Shown here in pieces: positions 1 to 11,089 of a stretch of 64,000 nt of DNA. Under the pieces are notes generated by a model. That model worked only from the letters and a program-made list of their open reading frames with translations. It searched no databases and was not told the DNA's origin. Made by a program: the position numbers and the translations under genes. The first letter of the stretch is position 1; the number at the start of each line of letters is the position of its first letter. Source of the DNA: Yersinia nurmii (GTDB taxonomy: Bacteria > Pseudomonadota > Gammaproteobacteria > Enterobacterales > Enterobacteriaceae); NCBI RefSeq assembly GCF_001112925.1, contig NZ_CPYD01000001.1, positions 248,001-312,000 of the forward strand. The letters are read 5' to 3'.

Positions 1-1
1 A

Positions 2-481
2 CTGATCGTTTGCAGCTCTTACTCTAAAAACTTTGGCCTGTACAACGAACGCGTCGGCGCCTGCACTATCGTTGCGGCAGACAGCGATATCGCGGAGAAA
101 TCATTCAGCCAGGTCAAAGCAGTTATCCGCGCTAACTACTCTAACCCACCGGCTCACGGCGCCTCTGTCGTTGCTACTATTCTGAGTAATGACGCGCTGC
201 GTGCTATTTGGGAACAAGAGCTGACCGATATGCGTCAACGTATCCATCGGATGCGCCAACTGTTTGTTAATACCCTGCAAGAGAAAGGGGCGAAACAAGA
301 CTTTAGCTTCATCATTAACCAGAACGGCATGTTCTCGTTCAGCGGTTTGACCAAAGAACAGGTTCTGCGTCTGCGTAATGAGTTTGGCGTGTATGCGGTG
401 AATTCAGGTCGCGTTAACGTGGCAGGTATGACACCAGACAACATGGCTCCACTGTGTGAAGCCATCGTCGCGGTACTCTGA
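2..481 (+). CDS. aspC: Aspartate aminotransferase, C-terminal part (cut by window start)
   Basis: This is the last 159 codons of a PLP-dependent aspartate/aromatic aminotransferase, which interconverts aspartate plus 2-oxoglutarate and oxaloacetate plus glutamate in the cytoplasm. The first full codon in frame is at base 2. The segment opens with [15 protein letters not shown], which carries the PLP-binding lysine and its conserved surroundings. It continues with [14 protein letters not shown] and ends with [13 protein letters not shown], where the arginine binds the substrate alpha-carboxylate. Identity to E. coli AspC as I remember it is high throughout, with no frame break. The N-terminal 60 percent lies outside the window. 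A hairpin terminator follows the stop codon. Confidence 0.97.
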   Translation: MIVCSSYSKNFGLYNERVGACTIVAADSDIAEKSFSQVKAVIRANYSNPPAHGASVVATILSNDALRAIWEQELTDMRQRIHRMRQLFVNTLQEKGAKQDFSFIINQNGMFSFSGLTKEQVLRLRNEFGVYAVNSGRVNVAGMTPDNMAPLCEAIVAVL

Positions 482-506
482 TTCTATTTTCAGCGGATTG
501 CGGTTA

Positions 507-530
507 AAGGGTGCCTTAGGCACCCTTTTT
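507..530. terminator. Terminator shared by aspC and the convergent EAL gene
   Basis: A seven-base perfect stem GGGTGCC/GGCACCC with a TTA loop is followed by TTTTT on the plus strand. The stop codon of the convergent EAL gene lies in the loop (516-518), so the hairpin probably serves both genes. Confidence 0.8.
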
Positions 531-2099
531 CGGTTTTAGCTCCGACGCGGCCTCTTCAAAGGTCGCCTGATTGATATTTTTTTCAATAAATTCGGCCATT
601 GGCATTGGCCGGCCAAATAGATAACCCTGTAGATAGTCGACATTACACGCTTGCAAATAACGCGCCTGCGTTTCGTTTTCCACCCCTTCTGCTATCGTCA
701 TCAACCCCATTTTTGTTGCCAGATCGATAACATTCTCCACGATGATGCTGGATAATGCATCAGAACCGATCATTCCAACGAAGCTCTGGTCAATTTTCAG
801 GAAGTCTACTTTGAATTTTTGCAAATACACCAGACTAGAGTGACCGGTACCAAAATCATCTATGGCAATAAATACGCCCAAAGTATGTAGTTCCGCGAAC
901 AAACAATCGGTAATTTCGTCGGCAACAATTAATTTCCGCTCGGTCAGCTCCAACGTGATATTAATAGGCTTTTCTGCAAAAGCGGCAATGAATGCGCGGC
1001 AGTCATCCACCAGACTTAAATCACGGCAATGGTCGGCACTGATATTGAAACCAAAATGGAAATCATCCGGTAGCTGGCTGGCATAAGGAGCAAACATGCT
1101 GCTGACTTGCTGCATAATAGAGCGCGTCATCGGCACGATTAATCCGCAATCTTCTGCCAGAGGAATAAAACGGTCCGGCTGAATCATGCCATGATTCGGG
1201 TTATGCCAACGCATTAACACCTCGCAACCGATACAGTGCTCCCCTTTCCCGGTCACTACCGGTTGCAGATAAGGCACGAACTCCCCATTTTCCAACGCGA
1301 TATTGAGTACCTGCATCGGCGAAGAGGATTTTCCGCACAAACGGAATACCAGAAACGCGGAAATAAAACCTAGCAGAGGGAAAAATATTAAGCTGCCGCT
1401 AGCATATTGCCAAGCATAGGCCAGATACTGACCATGTGTCAGGCTGGTCGTGATGGAATAAGCATATTTTTCCGAAGCGAGAGTCAATGGCATGTTTATA
1501 TGCGATGGGTTACCCGCATGGGTATTTCCCACGGCATCCATCCAACGATCGCCGATAACCAATCTGAGCTGTATATCCCCGCTCAGCAGGTTAAGAATAT
1601 TATGTAAGTAATAACCATCAATGCCAACCAAGGTGCTGTACTCCCCAGCTACCTGTCGATATATCATCACCGGTCGTGAAGGCGTGACTTTATTTCCCGA
1701 CATAAGGTATAGCTGGCCATCGACGTAAGCCGCTAAATTGACGTGATCGTCATAAGGGCCATAGAGGGAAGTACAATAAATCTGATTGCCCCGCCGGGTT
1801 AAATTTACCGAGCGTACATCGGGAATTGTAGCCACCTGATCGCGTAAATTTTGAACTACCTGTAAGCAAGGTTGCCCCAGACTGCCCTGTACCCGAGTCG
1901 CGGCAAGATGAGCATTATCAAGAATACGATCAATCATTTGCCGAGCATGCTTTAACTTAGTTTCGGCATCTGAATGCATATTATTAACGGTCTGCACATA
2001 AATAACGCCAGCACCAAATAGGATAAACAGCAGCAATACCACAAAGGATAATCCCAATCGGGGCAACAACTTTCTTAAACTGGAACGACGAAATGGCAT
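516..2099 (-). CDS. CSS-motif EAL-domain cyclic-di-GMP phosphodiesterase, membrane anchored
   Basis: Predicted inner-membrane c-di-GMP phosphodiesterase of about 527 residues. A hydrophobic helix near residues 15-40 is followed by a periplasmic CSS-type sensor region with a Cys-Thr-Ser triplet near residue 110. A second membrane helix lies near 235-260, then a cytoplasmic EAL domain of about 250 residues. The catalytic set looks complete: the signature glutamate (here in CEVLMRW, so EVL rather than EAL), FNIS, ELTE, DDFGTG, a lysine in LKIDQSF, AEGVE and QGYLFG. No GGDEF domain is present. I chose the ATG at 2099 because GGAA sits six bases upstream; an ATG at 2111 would add four residues but has no clear ribosome site. 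In this family the periplasmic cysteines are known to control activity by redox state, and that is inferred here. It has no obvious operon partner. Confidence 0.9.
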   Translation of the reverse strand: MPFRRSSLRKLLPRLGLSFVVLLLFILFGAGVIYVQTVNNMHSDAETKLKHARQMIDRILDNAHLAATRVQGSLGQPCLQVVQNLRDQVATIPDVRSVNLTRRGNQIYCTSLYGPYDDHVNLAAYVDGQLYLMSGNKVTPSRPVMIYRQVAGEYSTLVGIDGYYLHNILNLLSGDIQLRLVIGDRWMDAVGNTHAGNPSHINMPLTLASEKYAYSITTSLTHGQYLAYAWQYASGSLIFFPLLGFISAFLVFRLCGKSSSPMQVLNIALENGEFVPYLQPVVTGKGEHCIGCEVLMRWHNPNHGMIQPDRFIPLAEDCGLIVPMTRSIMQQVSSMFAPYASQLPDDFHFGFNISADHCRDLSLVDDCRAFIAAFAEKPINITLELTERKLIVADEITDCLFAELHTLGVFIAIDDFGTGHSSLVYLQKFKVDFLKIDQSFVGMIGSDALSSIIVENVIDLATKMGLMTIAEGVENETQARYLQACNVDYLQGYLFGRPMPMAEFIEKNINQATFEEAASELKPKKGA

Positions 2100-2320
2100 A
2101 GTAAATTCCATGAAACGACTATAAAGCTGCTATAAGACAAAATGATTGTTATTTATTTCCTCTACGATAAAGCTGGCTAATAAATTAATCTTCGAGGTTA
2201 GCCCAACATCATTCGAGACCATACTACTGTTAGTATTGTTTGCTGCGAATATTACACAAATTTATTTATTGTTTCTTGAGGAAAATACTCGGGTTTTCCC
2301 TATTCGATCAAAATGCATTT

Positions 2321-2344
2321 AAAAAGGCGCCAATCGGCGCCTTT
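2321..2344 (-). terminator. Terminator after gloC
   Basis: On the minus strand GGCGCC-GATT-GGCGCC is followed by TTTTT, 29 bases past the stop of the gloC-type gene. Confidence 0.8.
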
Positions 2345-2372
2345 AGAACATCTACATTCAGGATAAAACCGC

Positions 2373-3020
2373 TTACCAAATGGCTGGTTCGTCGATAATA
2401 AAAGGATTGCTCTGCCGTTCATGGCCAAGGGTGGACATCGGGCCGTGGCCGGGAATAAACGCCATATCATCACCCAAAGGTAGTAGCTTCTGTTTGATGG
2501 AATCGATCAATTGCTGATGATCGCCGCGTGGGAAATCACTTCGACCAACACCGCCTTTGAAAATCACATCACCGGTTAAGGCTAGCCTCGCCTGCTGGTT
2601 GATAAAAACAACGTGCCCCGGCGTATGCCCCGGACAATGAAGAACGGATAACCGCATTTCGCCCACGTTTATCTCGTCCCCTTCTTCCAACCAACGCGTT
2701 GGCTCAAATGCCTGACACTCACCCAGACCGAACATACGGCTCTGTGCTGGCAAGCCTTCCAGCCAGAAACGATCTTCTTTTTCCGGCCCGATGATAGGCA
2801 CCTGATAGAATTCGGCCAATTCTGCCGCCGCGCCAACGTGATCTAAATGACCGTGAGTTAACAGGATCTGCGTTACCGTGACGCCCAAACGACTCACTTC
2901 AGCAATGATTTTTTCGGCGTCGCCGCCGGGATCGACTAAAGCAGCCTGCAATGTTGCATCACACCAAATCAAAGTACAGTTTTGGCTGAACGCCGTTACC
3001 GGAATAATATGATATTTCAT
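2373..3020 (-). CDS. gloC: Metallo-beta-lactamase-fold hydroxyacylglutathione hydrolase, type II glyoxalase (YcbL/GloC)
   Basis: A 215-residue cytoplasmic hydrolase of the glyoxalase II branch of the metallo-beta-lactamase fold. It hydrolyses S-lactoylglutathione in methylglyoxal detoxification. The metal-binding THGHLDH motif lies at residues 55-61. The later ligands are in [16 protein letters not shown] and IPGHGP, all in the expected order. Length matches E. coli YcbL. It lies downstream of mepK and ldtD on the same strand, with 59 bases to mepK. A terminator follows the gene. The start ATG at 3020 begins [11 protein letters not shown], as in the E. coli protein. Confidence 0.93.
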   Translation of the reverse strand: MKYHIIPVTAFSQNCTLIWCDATLQAALVDPGGDAEKIIAEVSRLGVTVTQILLTHGHLDHVGAAAELAEFYQVPIIGPEKEDRFWLEGLPAQSRMFGLGECQAFEPTRWLEEGDEINVGEMRLSVLHCPGHTPGHVVFINQQARLALTGDVIFKGGVGRSDFPRGDHQQLIDSIKQKLLPLGDDMAFIPGHGPMSTLGHERQSNPFIIDEPAIW

Positions 3021-3079
3021 AAGGCTCCAACTCCAGTGACGTAACCGATAAAGCTACCCCACTGGCTGAATATTGCTGA

Positions 3080-3628
3080 TCACCAGGTCCGCGCTGGCCC
3101 GGTATCAATATGCACAAAGTTACTACGTGGGTAATATCCTACACCACCTGCGCGCATTTTTAATGCCGCTTTCCGGATATTACTTAGCTGAATGCCTTCG
3201 ATATGGAAATCCATCGCTTTACCCAAAGTGTGGAAGCTATGTTTGGCAACGCCACGGCTATGTTCACGCATTTCATTATTGGTATTCAGTGAACGGTAAC
3301 CAGAAATAAGCTGTACCGGCTTGGTGGTACCAAGCAGACCTTGTAAGCGGTAGAGTTGATCAAACAGACGTGGGTCTATGGGTTTAACTTTGTTGGCACG
3401 ATAATCGCGGAAAATATGATTTAAGCGACTCAATTCTTCTTTATTGTAACCTTTGCCGTCAAAAAACTCGGCTTTGATAGACTCACCTGTATTCAGGTTA
3501 TTTAAGGTCAAGATCCGTGGGCGGGGAGTAGAAAGGGTCGCGAATGCGTGCCCTGGTAACAGCGACAGACCCAGCGCTGTCCCGCCTAAAGTTAGCCACT
3601 TGCGGCGATAATTGTCGATTTTATCCAT
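3080..3628 (-). CDS. mepK: Murein endopeptidase MepK (YcbK, peptidase M15/DUF882)
   Basis: A 182-residue exported murein hydrolase. Characterised members cut the 3-3 (mDap-mDap) crosslinks made by L,D-transpeptidases. The N-terminus has a twin-arginine-type signal (YRRKWLTLGG followed by a hydrophobic stretch ending in HAFA). The zinc-site residues are visible in ISGYRS, SFHTLGKAMDFH and FVHIDTGP. The neighbouring ldtD makes exactly the 3-3 crosslinks this enzyme opens, which is functionally coherent. The gap to ldtD is 181 bases and holds an inverted repeat (GGCGCTC at 3739-3745 with GAGCGCC at 3754-3760) that has no clear T-run, so co-transcription is uncertain. Confidence 0.93.
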   Translation of the reverse strand: MDKIDNYRRKWLTLGGTALGLSLLPGHAFATLSTPRPRILTLNNLNTGESIKAEFFDGKGYNKEELSRLNHIFRDYRANKVKPIDPRLFDQLYRLQGLLGTTKPVQLISGYRSLNTNNEMREHSRGVAKHSFHTLGKAMDFHIEGIQLSNIRKAALKMRAGGVGYYPRSNFVHIDTGPARTW

Positions 3629-3809
3629 GATCTCTGTTTCTACCCGGCAATAATGTCAAAAGTAAGCGCAAAACGCACCGTCCCGAACCATAACCGCCCA
3701 CGGAAAACCAGTCAACCCGCGTGAGGCAAAGGTTCCAAGGCGCTCGCAAAAATGAGCGCCCGTCAGACAACCAGGTATTCAGACCATTAGTTATTGAGTT
3801 TTACTGCAT

Positions 3810-5675
3810 TTATTGCATTAAAAGCTCTGCTTGTGGCGTGATTTGTGCGCCAGATCTCACCGTTTTATCATAATTGTAAATATCTGTGCGGAACTGAGGT
3901 TTACCATCATCCGCCACCCACGCCGTCAGATAATACAGTTGCACCGGAATACGCTGACGAATATTCACGTAAGTGGTATCCCCTTGTTTTAACGTGGATG
4001 ATACTCGCGCATTGTTCCAACCCGCATCCTGCAACAGCATATTGGCCAGATCGGAGGCCTTGTTCACGCGCACACAGCCGGAACTTAATGCCCGAATATC
4101 TTTCTGGAACAGGCCGTGATTCGGGGTGTCATGCAGATAAATGGCATCAGAACTTGGCATATTGAATTTATAACGCCCCAGCGAGTTAGACGCACCTGGC
4201 GCCTGACGCAGGCGGTACGGGAAGTTATTCGGCGAGATCGCGCTCCAGTCAATCATTGAAGGATCGATAACTTCCGCATCATTGCTCCAGCCAGATAACA
4301 CCGTATAACCGTGACGTTGGAAATAGCTGGAATCATTGCGCGCTTTCGGCACGATATCCTGACGCACTAGCGAGGTTGGTACGTTCCACGGCGGATTAAC
4401 CACCACGTTATTTAATGCACTACTCATCAGAGGCGTTTTGCGGCTTGGTCGGCCGACAATCACGCGTGACGACAGTACCTCGGTACCATTCTGGTAGTAA
4501 CTCAGCGAATAGTTCGGGATATTCACCATAATGCCAGTGTCGACCTGCCCCGGCAGAATACGCAGTCGCTGAATATTCAACGCCAGCAGGCTGGCACGCA
4601 TTTGCGGAGACACGTTCAGCCATTCGCGGGTTCTCGGACCAATCACACCGTCATCAGTCAGCCCTTGCCACTGCTGGAAGCGTTTCACCGCCGCTACCAG
4701 ATCTTCGGTGTATTGATTATCGGTCACGCTCAGCGTACTGCCGGGATGTTCTGCTACCGGAGTCTGTGGAGAAGTGACAATTTCAGAGATCGGCGCCGCT
4801 GCCGGGCTCACTACCAGCGAATGAGCCTGCGCACGAGTTTTTTCTTCATCGACGGATAAATCGTCGTTAACCGCAACGGCTGCAGGATTATCCATCGGAA
4901 TCACCTCCGGCGACTTAACCGGAGCGGCTGGCGCGGCGTTTAGCATGCCACTGCGAGCCAGTATTTCGCGTAGCGCAGGAATATCATCGCTTAGCTGACC
5001 AGGGCGTAAAGTCGCCGCACCGGTAAACTGCGGCCAAGGACGATTATCGGCCAGCATAGTTTTCAGCGCCTGATGCATCTTTTCATACTGTGGATGCTGT
5101 GGTGCCAGAGTCGAAAGATAGGCGGCAGTATTGCCTTCGCGTATAGCTTGCTGCCAACGGTTCAGTATCGCGGCTGGTGGCATAGCCATTTTGTAAGGGA
5201 CGTTGCTGTACAGCCACACGCTGCCATTGGCACCAACGCCTGACACAAAGTGCAAGTAGCCCAACATCGCGTCTGACAGAACCACATCTCGCGCCATTCC
5301 TTTGACTTCCGGGTCGCTCAACCATTTTACCCATTGCATAAACTGCGGCTGAATGCCGGACATCGCCAGTTCAGCTAATTGCTGCTGAAATCTCTGTACC
5401 GCCAGACGATCCTGCCACATCGGCTGCATCTGGTTAGACGCATACAGCGCCGCCAGATTAGAAGCGTAATAAGGCGTGATATTTTTGGGCAGCACGGCTA
5501 GCAGTTTAGAGCGACTCTGCGCCACCGACATGGTTCCTGTCTCCACGGGCAAGGCCCCAGAGTCGATGGGCAAAGTCGGAGCAGTGGCTGAAGCGCTGAA
5601 CATAGGTGTCAGGCTACAGATAAGTGCGCAATATAGGGCTAATGGCCGTAGTGAATTTCTCTTTTCTAGCGACAT
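3810..5675 (-). CDS. ldtD: Periplasmic L,D-transpeptidase (YcbB/LdtD)
   Basis: A 621-residue L,D-transpeptidase that forms mDap-mDap crosslinks in peptidoglycan, important when D,D-transpeptidases are inhibited or the outer membrane is stressed. A Sec signal peptide covers roughly residues 10-30. A long helical region follows, then a peptidoglycan-binding segment (AVKRFQQWQGLTDDGVIGP) and a C-terminal YkuD domain. The catalytic cysteine is in SSGCVRVNK, with the upstream HDTPNHGLFQ histidine. The region near residues 250-320 (proline/alanine-rich) looks longer and less conserved than E. coli. The ATG at 5675 gives MSLEKRN ahead of the signal peptide. Confidence 0.95.
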   Translation of the reverse strand: MSLEKRNSLRPLALYCALICSLTPMFSASATAPTLPIDSGALPVETGTMSVAQSRSKLLAVLPKNITPYYASNLAALYASNQMQPMWQDRLAVQRFQQQLAELAMSGIQPQFMQWVKWLSDPEVKGMARDVVLSDAMLGYLHFVSGVGANGSVWLYSNVPYKMAMPPAAILNRWQQAIREGNTAAYLSTLAPQHPQYEKMHQALKTMLADNRPWPQFTGAATLRPGQLSDDIPALREILARSGMLNAAPAAPVKSPEVIPMDNPAAVAVNDDLSVDEEKTRAQAHSLVVSPAAAPISEIVTSPQTPVAEHPGSTLSVTDNQYTEDLVAAVKRFQQWQGLTDDGVIGPRTREWLNVSPQMRASLLALNIQRLRILPGQVDTGIMVNIPNYSLSYYQNGTEVLSSRVIVGRPSRKTPLMSSALNNVVVNPPWNVPTSLVRQDIVPKARNDSSYFQRHGYTVLSGWSNDAEVIDPSMIDWSAISPNNFPYRLRQAPGASNSLGRYKFNMPSSDAIYLHDTPNHGLFQKDIRALSSGCVRVNKASDLANMLLQDAGWNNARVSSTLKQGDTTYVNIRQRIPVQLYYLTAWVADDGKPQFRTDIYNYDKTVRSGAQITPQAELLMQ

Positions 5676-5851
5676 TCTATGCCCCCGGTATGCTCATCTA
5701 AGTACGTCATAGTTTGCCGTGACCACTACCTATTAGTTTTATTATACAAACAGAAATGATATTTGACTTATTTATACGACAAAGTAAATCGATTCTTTAC
5801 GCTAACAGATTTCTCACATCGAGAAAATGAAAGCTCATTTTATTTAAGCTA

Positions 5852-5882
5852 TAAAAAATGGCCGCCTGTTAGCGACCATTTT
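5852..5882 (-). terminator. Terminator after mukB
   Basis: On the minus strand AAAATGG(T)CGC pairs with GCG(G)CCATTTT, with one mismatch, followed by a run of six T. It lies 31 bases past the mukB stop and ends the cmoM-mukF-mukE-mukB operon. Confidence 0.75.
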
Positions 5883-5912
5883 CATTTATTTACACGTCAG
5901 TTAATTCCGAAG

Positions 5913-8900
5913 TTATTGCGGTATTTCCGTCTGTATTGTCGCGATAGCCGGTAAATCATTGGCGAAACCGCGTAATCCAACCACATGAACATGCTCATGA
6001 TTCTGGAATACTTTACGCACCAGTTTATAGGTGGTGCCTTTTTCCGGGCTGATATTTTCCGGCGCAGCGATAATTAATTGCATTTCCAATCGCTCACACA
6101 GCTCGAACAGTGTCGCAATAGATTTCGCATCCAGTCGCGCGGCTTCATCAAGGAACAGCAAGCGGCAAGGAGAAATATCTTTCCCGCGCAGGCGACGAGA
6201 TTCCTCTTCCCAACTCTGCACCACCATCACCAGAATCGACATACCGGTACCGATAGCTTCACCAGTGGACAAAGCCCCGCTCTCCGCACGTAACCAACCG
6301 TCTGCGCCACGGAAAACTTCAACTTCCAGCTCGAGGTAGTTACGGTAATCCAATAACTCCTCACCGATGGTTTGCGGCAAACGCTGCCCCATATCCATTT
6401 GCGGGTTCAGGCGTTGATAGAGTTTGGCCAGCGCCTCCGAGAAGGTCAGACGGTTGCTGTTAAACAGATCCTGATGCTGTTCCTGCTGCTCTGACAGCAC
6501 ATCCAGTAAAGTGGCATGGGCTTCACGCACATTCACGTTCAACCGCACACTTTTCACCTGTCCGAAGGAAACCGCCTGCAAGCCTTGGTTCAGCATACGA
6601 ATACGGTTCTGCTCGCGTTGAATAGTTTTACGGATGATATTCGCTACACTTTTGGAGCTAATTGCCAGTTTTTGTTCACGGGCGGTCAGCTCTTCGGTCA
6701 GGCGACCCAGCTCAATTTCCATTTGTTCAATGGCTTCAACCGGATCATCAGTGCGAATAATATCCTGACGAATACGCTCGCGCAGATGTTGGTAAACCGC
6801 GATATAGAACTGGATTTTGCGTTCCGGACGCTTCGGATCTTCCGACAGACGCAGTACATCGCGCAGATGTTCGTTATCAGAGACTGCCAGACGCAGGGCG
6901 CCTAAGGCTTTATCCGACATCGAACGCAGCTCTTCGCCGTCCATATACGCCAGTTCACGACGATGTAAGCGACGTTCGACGCCGTTATCTTTCACCATAC
7001 GCATCACCGCGCACCAACCGGCTTTCGCATTCACCACCTGCTCGCGAATCTGATGATAATCCCGCTCCAGTTTGCGTAGTTTCTTTTGCAGGCTATCCAT
7101 TTCCGCTTCACAGAAGGTCAACTGTTTTTCCAACTGATTACGACGAGAACGGTTGGTACTGAGCGCCGCATGCAATTCATCGCGACGAGCTCGCGCACGC
7201 GCCTCTGCATTCGCATCGGCCTGAACGCCAATATCCTGCAATTCCTGGGTCAGCTCTTTGAGCATATCCCGTTTAGCGTCATAAGAACTTTTCAGCGACG
7301 CCAGTACCTGACTGTACTGAGTGAACTGGGTCTGATATTGACGTAATTGCTCGCGAGCGCGAGTACGGTCGGCTTCCGCGTGCTCCAGACGTTGGCGCAG
7401 TTTGTCGTTCAGATCGGAGTTTTCATTCAGCATACCGGCAGAATCGGTATAGCTGAAGTGAGCCCGGCGCTGAACCACTTCCGTTAAGGCAAAGGCCTGC
7501 TGCTTGGCCTGACGCTGACTGTTTTGCGCCTGAATATAGCTTTCTTTCAGTTGTTCATGCTGCTGCGGATCGCTTTGCAGCACCGCCAGCAAAGGCTCCA
7601 GCTTGACCAGAGCATTACCGTGCTGCTGAATATGACGCGCCGCTTCCTGCGCCTCGGCCAACTCTTCACTGATTTCTTCCACCCGATCCTGCAAGGTGTC
7701 GTCAAGCAGCAAAGATACCAGTGGAATCAATCGGTTCAACGCCGCAATGCCTTCTTTGGCCTGTTCGAACTGCTGACGCTGCTGCTGATTTTGATCTTCG
7801 TGAGCACTCAGGGCGCGCTCAATTTCACCGCGACGGGTATTCAGCAGGCGAATTTCAGCTTCCGGATCCGCATCGAAAGCCACTGCCAGATGAGAACCGA
7901 TAAAGCGGCTGAATGCCTGATGGGCGCGTTGGGTTTTCTGTACGTCGAAGGAAAGCGTGGCATAACGTTCCGCCAGACTGTCGCGCTCGGCATGCAGGGT
8001 TTCCAGACGATTTTCCCGCGCCGCACGACCAAACAGCGGCACTTCCGGATAGCGGGAATAACGCCATTGACGATCGGCAATTTTCACCACTACCGCTTTT
8101 TCATGTTCTTCGACGGCGAATACGCTGTCATCAAAGGACTGTGGATCCCCTTCGATCAGATACAAGTCTTCCGGACAATCTTCCAGCCCCAATAACTGAT
8201 CGCGAACCAGCGACAGATCCGGCACCACGATACCGTGGCGAGAGGGTCCATACAACGCAGAGAAGTACGGTGCATCGTCGATAGTGACATCGTCATAGAT
8301 TTCAGACAGCAATACGCCTCCGAAACGCTCGGCTAACGCCACCATGCGCGGATCTTCCGCACCACTTGGCTGGCTCAGCCGCTCAATTTGCGCTTCAATC
8401 TGACGTTTACGTGCCGCAACTTCATCACGCTCAACGGTAGTTTCACGTTCGCGCTCAAGCAGTTGCTGCATGTATTCCGTCACCTGACGGCTGTCTTCCA
8501 GCGATACCCCACTTTGCTCACCCAGCTGATTCAGTGCGTCCTGCGCCGCTAGCCAGATTGGCGCACGGCTGGTTAGCGTCTGAATTTTCTGCTTAATCTG
8601 TTCCAGCTCCTGGCGCATTTCCATGCGGCGTTCACCGGCATCGGACACGCTGAGAGACAATTCCTCAACTTTTTGTTCCAGCTCACGCTGTAATTCTTCC
8701 AGCGCTTCAGGCTGATAAACTTGGCCCTGACGCTTACAGAATTCCTGCAGCAGACGCTCGGCATCCTGCTGAGAACGCAGACGCTGCTCCAGCTCAGACA
8801 AACGCATACGTAGCGGTTTCACTCGCTCCGCCAGATGCTGTTGCGACGGCCAATCGCGCAATAATTCTCGCGCAGTCTGCCAGGCTTCGCTGCGGCTCAC

Positions 8901-10364
8901 CTGACCGGCAATATTGACCACCAGCTGATAAGCCTGTTCAAACTGACTGTGCGCCGCATCTGCCACGCTGAGCTTTTGTTCCAGTAACAGCAGCGATTCC
9001 GTGGCTTCCTGCTCTTTAGCATGGAAAGTGTCCAGCCAATCTTCGGCGTTGTCCGCAGTCAAATCGGGGATCTGGCACAGCGCACGCGCACGCTCCAAAG
9101 CCTGTAAAGCTTGCTGATACTGAATAGCGCGAGTTTGTTGCACATCCAGCGCCTGCTGATAATCCGCCAGTTGGCTTTTCAGCTCATCCACTTCTTGCTC
9201 GGCCGCTTCCGCACGGGCTTCGTTTTCTGCCTGCTGTTCGCTGGCTTCGGCCACCACTTCGTTCTGTTCTTCCAAGCGGTAAGTCAGCTCTTCCAAATCG
9301 CTCTGATAACGCTCGATTTTTTCCTGCTGACGCATCGCCGTTTGCACCAAATTAAGGTGGTCACTGGCAGCCTGATAATCGGTTTCCAAATCGGATTCGG
9401 CGGCGCTTTGTTCCGCCAGCTCGCGGGACATTTCTACGTGACGATATTGCTCAGTCACCAACTGCTTGCGGCTGCTGAGCAAATCGCGGCGCAGTACTAA
9501 AGCGCCGTCCAGATGAATTCGGCGCTCATTGGCGTGACGCATATAATCCGCCGCCACGTAGGAAGTGGCTTCGGAAATCAGATGCTTGAACAGATCACGA
9601 TCCGATTGAGTCACACGAATCGCTTCCAGCGTCATGCGGTTTTCCCGCAGCGCGGCTTCCATGTCCTGGAAGGCTTTGCGTACGCCGCTGTTTTCCGGTA
9701 ACAGATAGTCGCGCAGCGAGCGGGTAATGGCGCTGGAAATCCCGCCGTACAGCGAAGCTTCAATCAGTCGGTAAAACTTGCTGCGGTCTGCAGAAGAACG
9801 CAGACGTTTTGGAATCACACCCAAATCAAACATCAGGGAGTGATAATCGGTGATGGAGTTAAATTGCTTAAACTGCACCCCTTCCATTTCTTCCACACGC
9901 TCTTTCAGCTCTTGCAGGGAAAGCACTCGCGCCTGACGCTCACCGACCACTTCGGTGAGGATCTGCGTCGGCTGAATCGCCGTTGGCAAGCCCTGAATGG
10001 TGAAAGGTTTGATATCAACTTTACGATCCCGACCGGCTACCTGCTGCAAGCGCACCCCGACCACCACGCGCTGGTGACGGGAATTGATCACATCCAGCGT
10101 GGAATAACACACCCCGGCGCGCAGTTTCCCGTGTAAACCTTTATCGCGAGAACCGCTAGTGGCACCGGCTTCGGTGGTGTTACGGAAATGCAGCAAAGTC
10201 AGATCGGGAATCAATGCCGTAACGAAAGCCGCCATGGTGGTGGATTTACCGGCTCCGTTACCGCCGGACAGCGTAGTAACCAACTCATCCAGATCGAAGG
10301 TTCGGGCAAAGAAACCGTTCCAGTTTACCAGCGTCAGTGAGCGAAATTTACCGCGTTCAATCAT
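5913..10364 (-). CDS. mukB: Chromosome condensin subunit MukB
   Basis: An SMC-like ATPase of 1483 residues (E. coli MukB has 1486) that dimerises and, with MukE and MukF, extrudes DNA loops to condense and segregate the chromosome. The P-loop GGNGAGKS lies at 34-41. The ABC-type signature [10 protein letters not shown] is near residue 1370 and the Walker [13 protein letters not shown] near 1408. Between the heads are two long coiled-coil arms around a central hinge (about residues 650-800). It overlaps mukE by four bases (ATGA), so translation is probably coupled. No frame break is present. Its loss in E. coli causes temperature-sensitive growth and anucleate cells. Confidence 0.98.
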   Translation of the reverse strand: MIERGKFRSLTLVNWNGFFARTFDLDELVTTLSGGNGAGKSTTMAAFVTALIPDLTLLHFRNTTEAGATSGSRDKGLHGKLRAGVCYSTLDVINSRHQRVVVGVRLQQVAGRDRKVDIKPFTIQGLPTAIQPTQILTEVVGERQARVLSLQELKERVEEMEGVQFKQFNSITDYHSLMFDLGVIPKRLRSSADRSKFYRLIEASLYGGISSAITRSLRDYLLPENSGVRKAFQDMEAALRENRMTLEAIRVTQSDRDLFKHLISEATSYVAADYMRHANERRIHLDGALVLRRDLLSSRKQLVTEQYRHVEMSRELAEQSAAESDLETDYQAASDHLNLVQTAMRQQEKIERYQSDLEELTYRLEEQNEVVAEASEQQAENEARAEAAEQEVDELKSQLADYQQALDVQQTRAIQYQQALQALERARALCQIPDLTADNAEDWLDTFHAKEQEATESLLLLEQKLSVADAAHSQFEQAYQLVVNIAGQVSRSEAWQTARELLRDWPSQQHLAERVKPLRMRLSELEQRLRSQQDAERLLQEFCKRQGQVYQPEALEELQRELEQKVEELSLSVSDAGERRMEMRQELEQIKQKIQTLTSRAPIWLAAQDALNQLGEQSGVSLEDSRQVTEYMQQLLERERETTVERDEVAARKRQIEAQIERLSQPSGAEDPRMVALAERFGGVLLSEIYDDVTIDDAPYFSALYGPSRHGIVVPDLSLVRDQLLGLEDCPEDLYLIEGDPQSFDDSVFAVEEHEKAVVVKIADRQWRYSRYPEVPLFGRAARENRLETLHAERDSLAERYATLSFDVQKTQRAHQAFSRFIGSHLAVAFDADPEAEIRLLNTRRGEIERALSAHEDQNQQQRQQFEQAKEGIAALNRLIPLVSLLLDDTLQDRVEEISEELAEAQEAARHIQQHGNALVKLEPLLAVLQSDPQQHEQLKESYIQAQNSQRQAKQQAFALTEVVQRRAHFSYTDSAGMLNENSDLNDKLRQRLEHAEADRTRAREQLRQYQTQFTQYSQVLASLKSSYDAKRDMLKELTQELQDIGVQADANAEARARARRDELHAALSTNRSRRNQLEKQLTFCEAEMDSLQKKLRKLERDYHQIREQVVNAKAGWCAVMRMVKDNGVERRLHRRELAYMDGEELRSMSDKALGALRLAVSDNEHLRDVLRLSEDPKRPERKIQFYIAVYQHLRERIRQDIIRTDDPVEAIEQMEIELGRLTEELTAREQKLAISSKSVANIIRKTIQREQNRIRMLNQGLQAVSFGQVKSVRLNVNVREAHATLLDVLSEQQEQHQDLFNSNRLTFSEALAKLYQRLNPQMDMGQRLPQTIGEELLDYRNYLELEVEVFRGADGWLRAESGALSTGEAIGTGMSILVMVVQSWEEESRRLRGKDISPCRLLFLDEAARLDAKSIATLFELCERLEMQLIIAAPENISPEKGTTYKLVRKVFQNHEHVHVVGLRGFANDLPAIATIQTEIPQ

Positions 10365-11089
10365 TCCTGTTCATCCTCTGCACTTTCCGCGGCATTCGCC
10401 TGGGTTGATTCGTTCTCGTCGTTATCGTCTTGCAACGACAGGCTGTTTTCCACAGCCATCGCTTCGCCATCACGAATCATACGTAACTGCGCTTCCCGCG
10501 GGTCATCGCCGCTGCGCACATCGGCACCAAAACGGAATACCGCTTCAGTAATACGGAATTTGCTGCTGTCGTTGCCCATAAAGTAGAGCATACCTAAACG
10601 ACGTAAACGGTTGAGAGAAGTACGGACTTTCTCCTGCAACTTTTGCTTATCCAGATCGGAGCCGGTAGAGCGCTGGTTAACAAACTTCAACAACTTGCTC
10701 TCATCCGCCAGACTCAGCAACTCTTCATACATTTCCTGCTGACTGAAAATCCCCTCGTGAGCCAGACGTTCCGGGCTGAGATAGAGATAGCACAGAATTT
10801 TACCCACCATCATATCCAGTTCGGACAATACCGAACGTGGGATCAGCGTGGTAGAACGCGGACGCAAATAGAAGAAACCTTCCGGCGCACGAATCAGCTC
10901 AACGTTATAACGGGTATAAAACTCTTCCAACTGCTCCTGAAAATCCATCAGGAAGGCGTGGTTGTCCAATTCATCTATGCCGATATGACGGCCAGCTCGC
11001 AGCTGACTGTCCAATGCAGGAAACAGTGAATTGCTCAATGCCTGCGCCAGCTTAACTGGCATTACTAATTCAATATTTGTCGATGACAT
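10361..11089 (-). CDS. mukE: Chromosome partition protein MukE
   Basis: A 242-residue winged-helix (kite) subunit that binds MukF and, through it, the MukB heads. I place the start at the ATG at 11089 because [16 protein letters not shown] matches E. coli MukE exactly in register. A longer frame runs to 11236, but its extra 49 residues lie inside mukF and show no family similarity. The start overlaps the mukF end by 20 bases and the end overlaps mukB by four. The C-terminal tail after about residue 215 is acidic and variable, as in the family. Confidence 0.96.
   Translation of the reverse strand: MSSTNIELVMPVKLAQALSNSLFPALDSQLRAGRHIGIDELDNHAFLMDFQEQLEEFYTRYNVELIRAPEGFFYLRPRSTTLIPRSVLSELDMMVGKILCYLYLSPERLAHEGIFSQQEMYEELLSLADESKLLKFVNQRSTGSDLDKQKLQEKVRTSLNRLRRLGMLYFMGNDSSKFRITEAVFRFGADVRSGDDPREAQLRMIRDGEAMAVENSLSLQDDNDENESTQANAAESAEDEQE

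Noticed and set aside
7524-8195. Long open frame of 223 codons on the plus strand opposite mukB
   Set aside because: It is antisense to coiled-coil codons of mukB; the composition is a mirror of Gln/Glu-rich sequence and no start signal is present.
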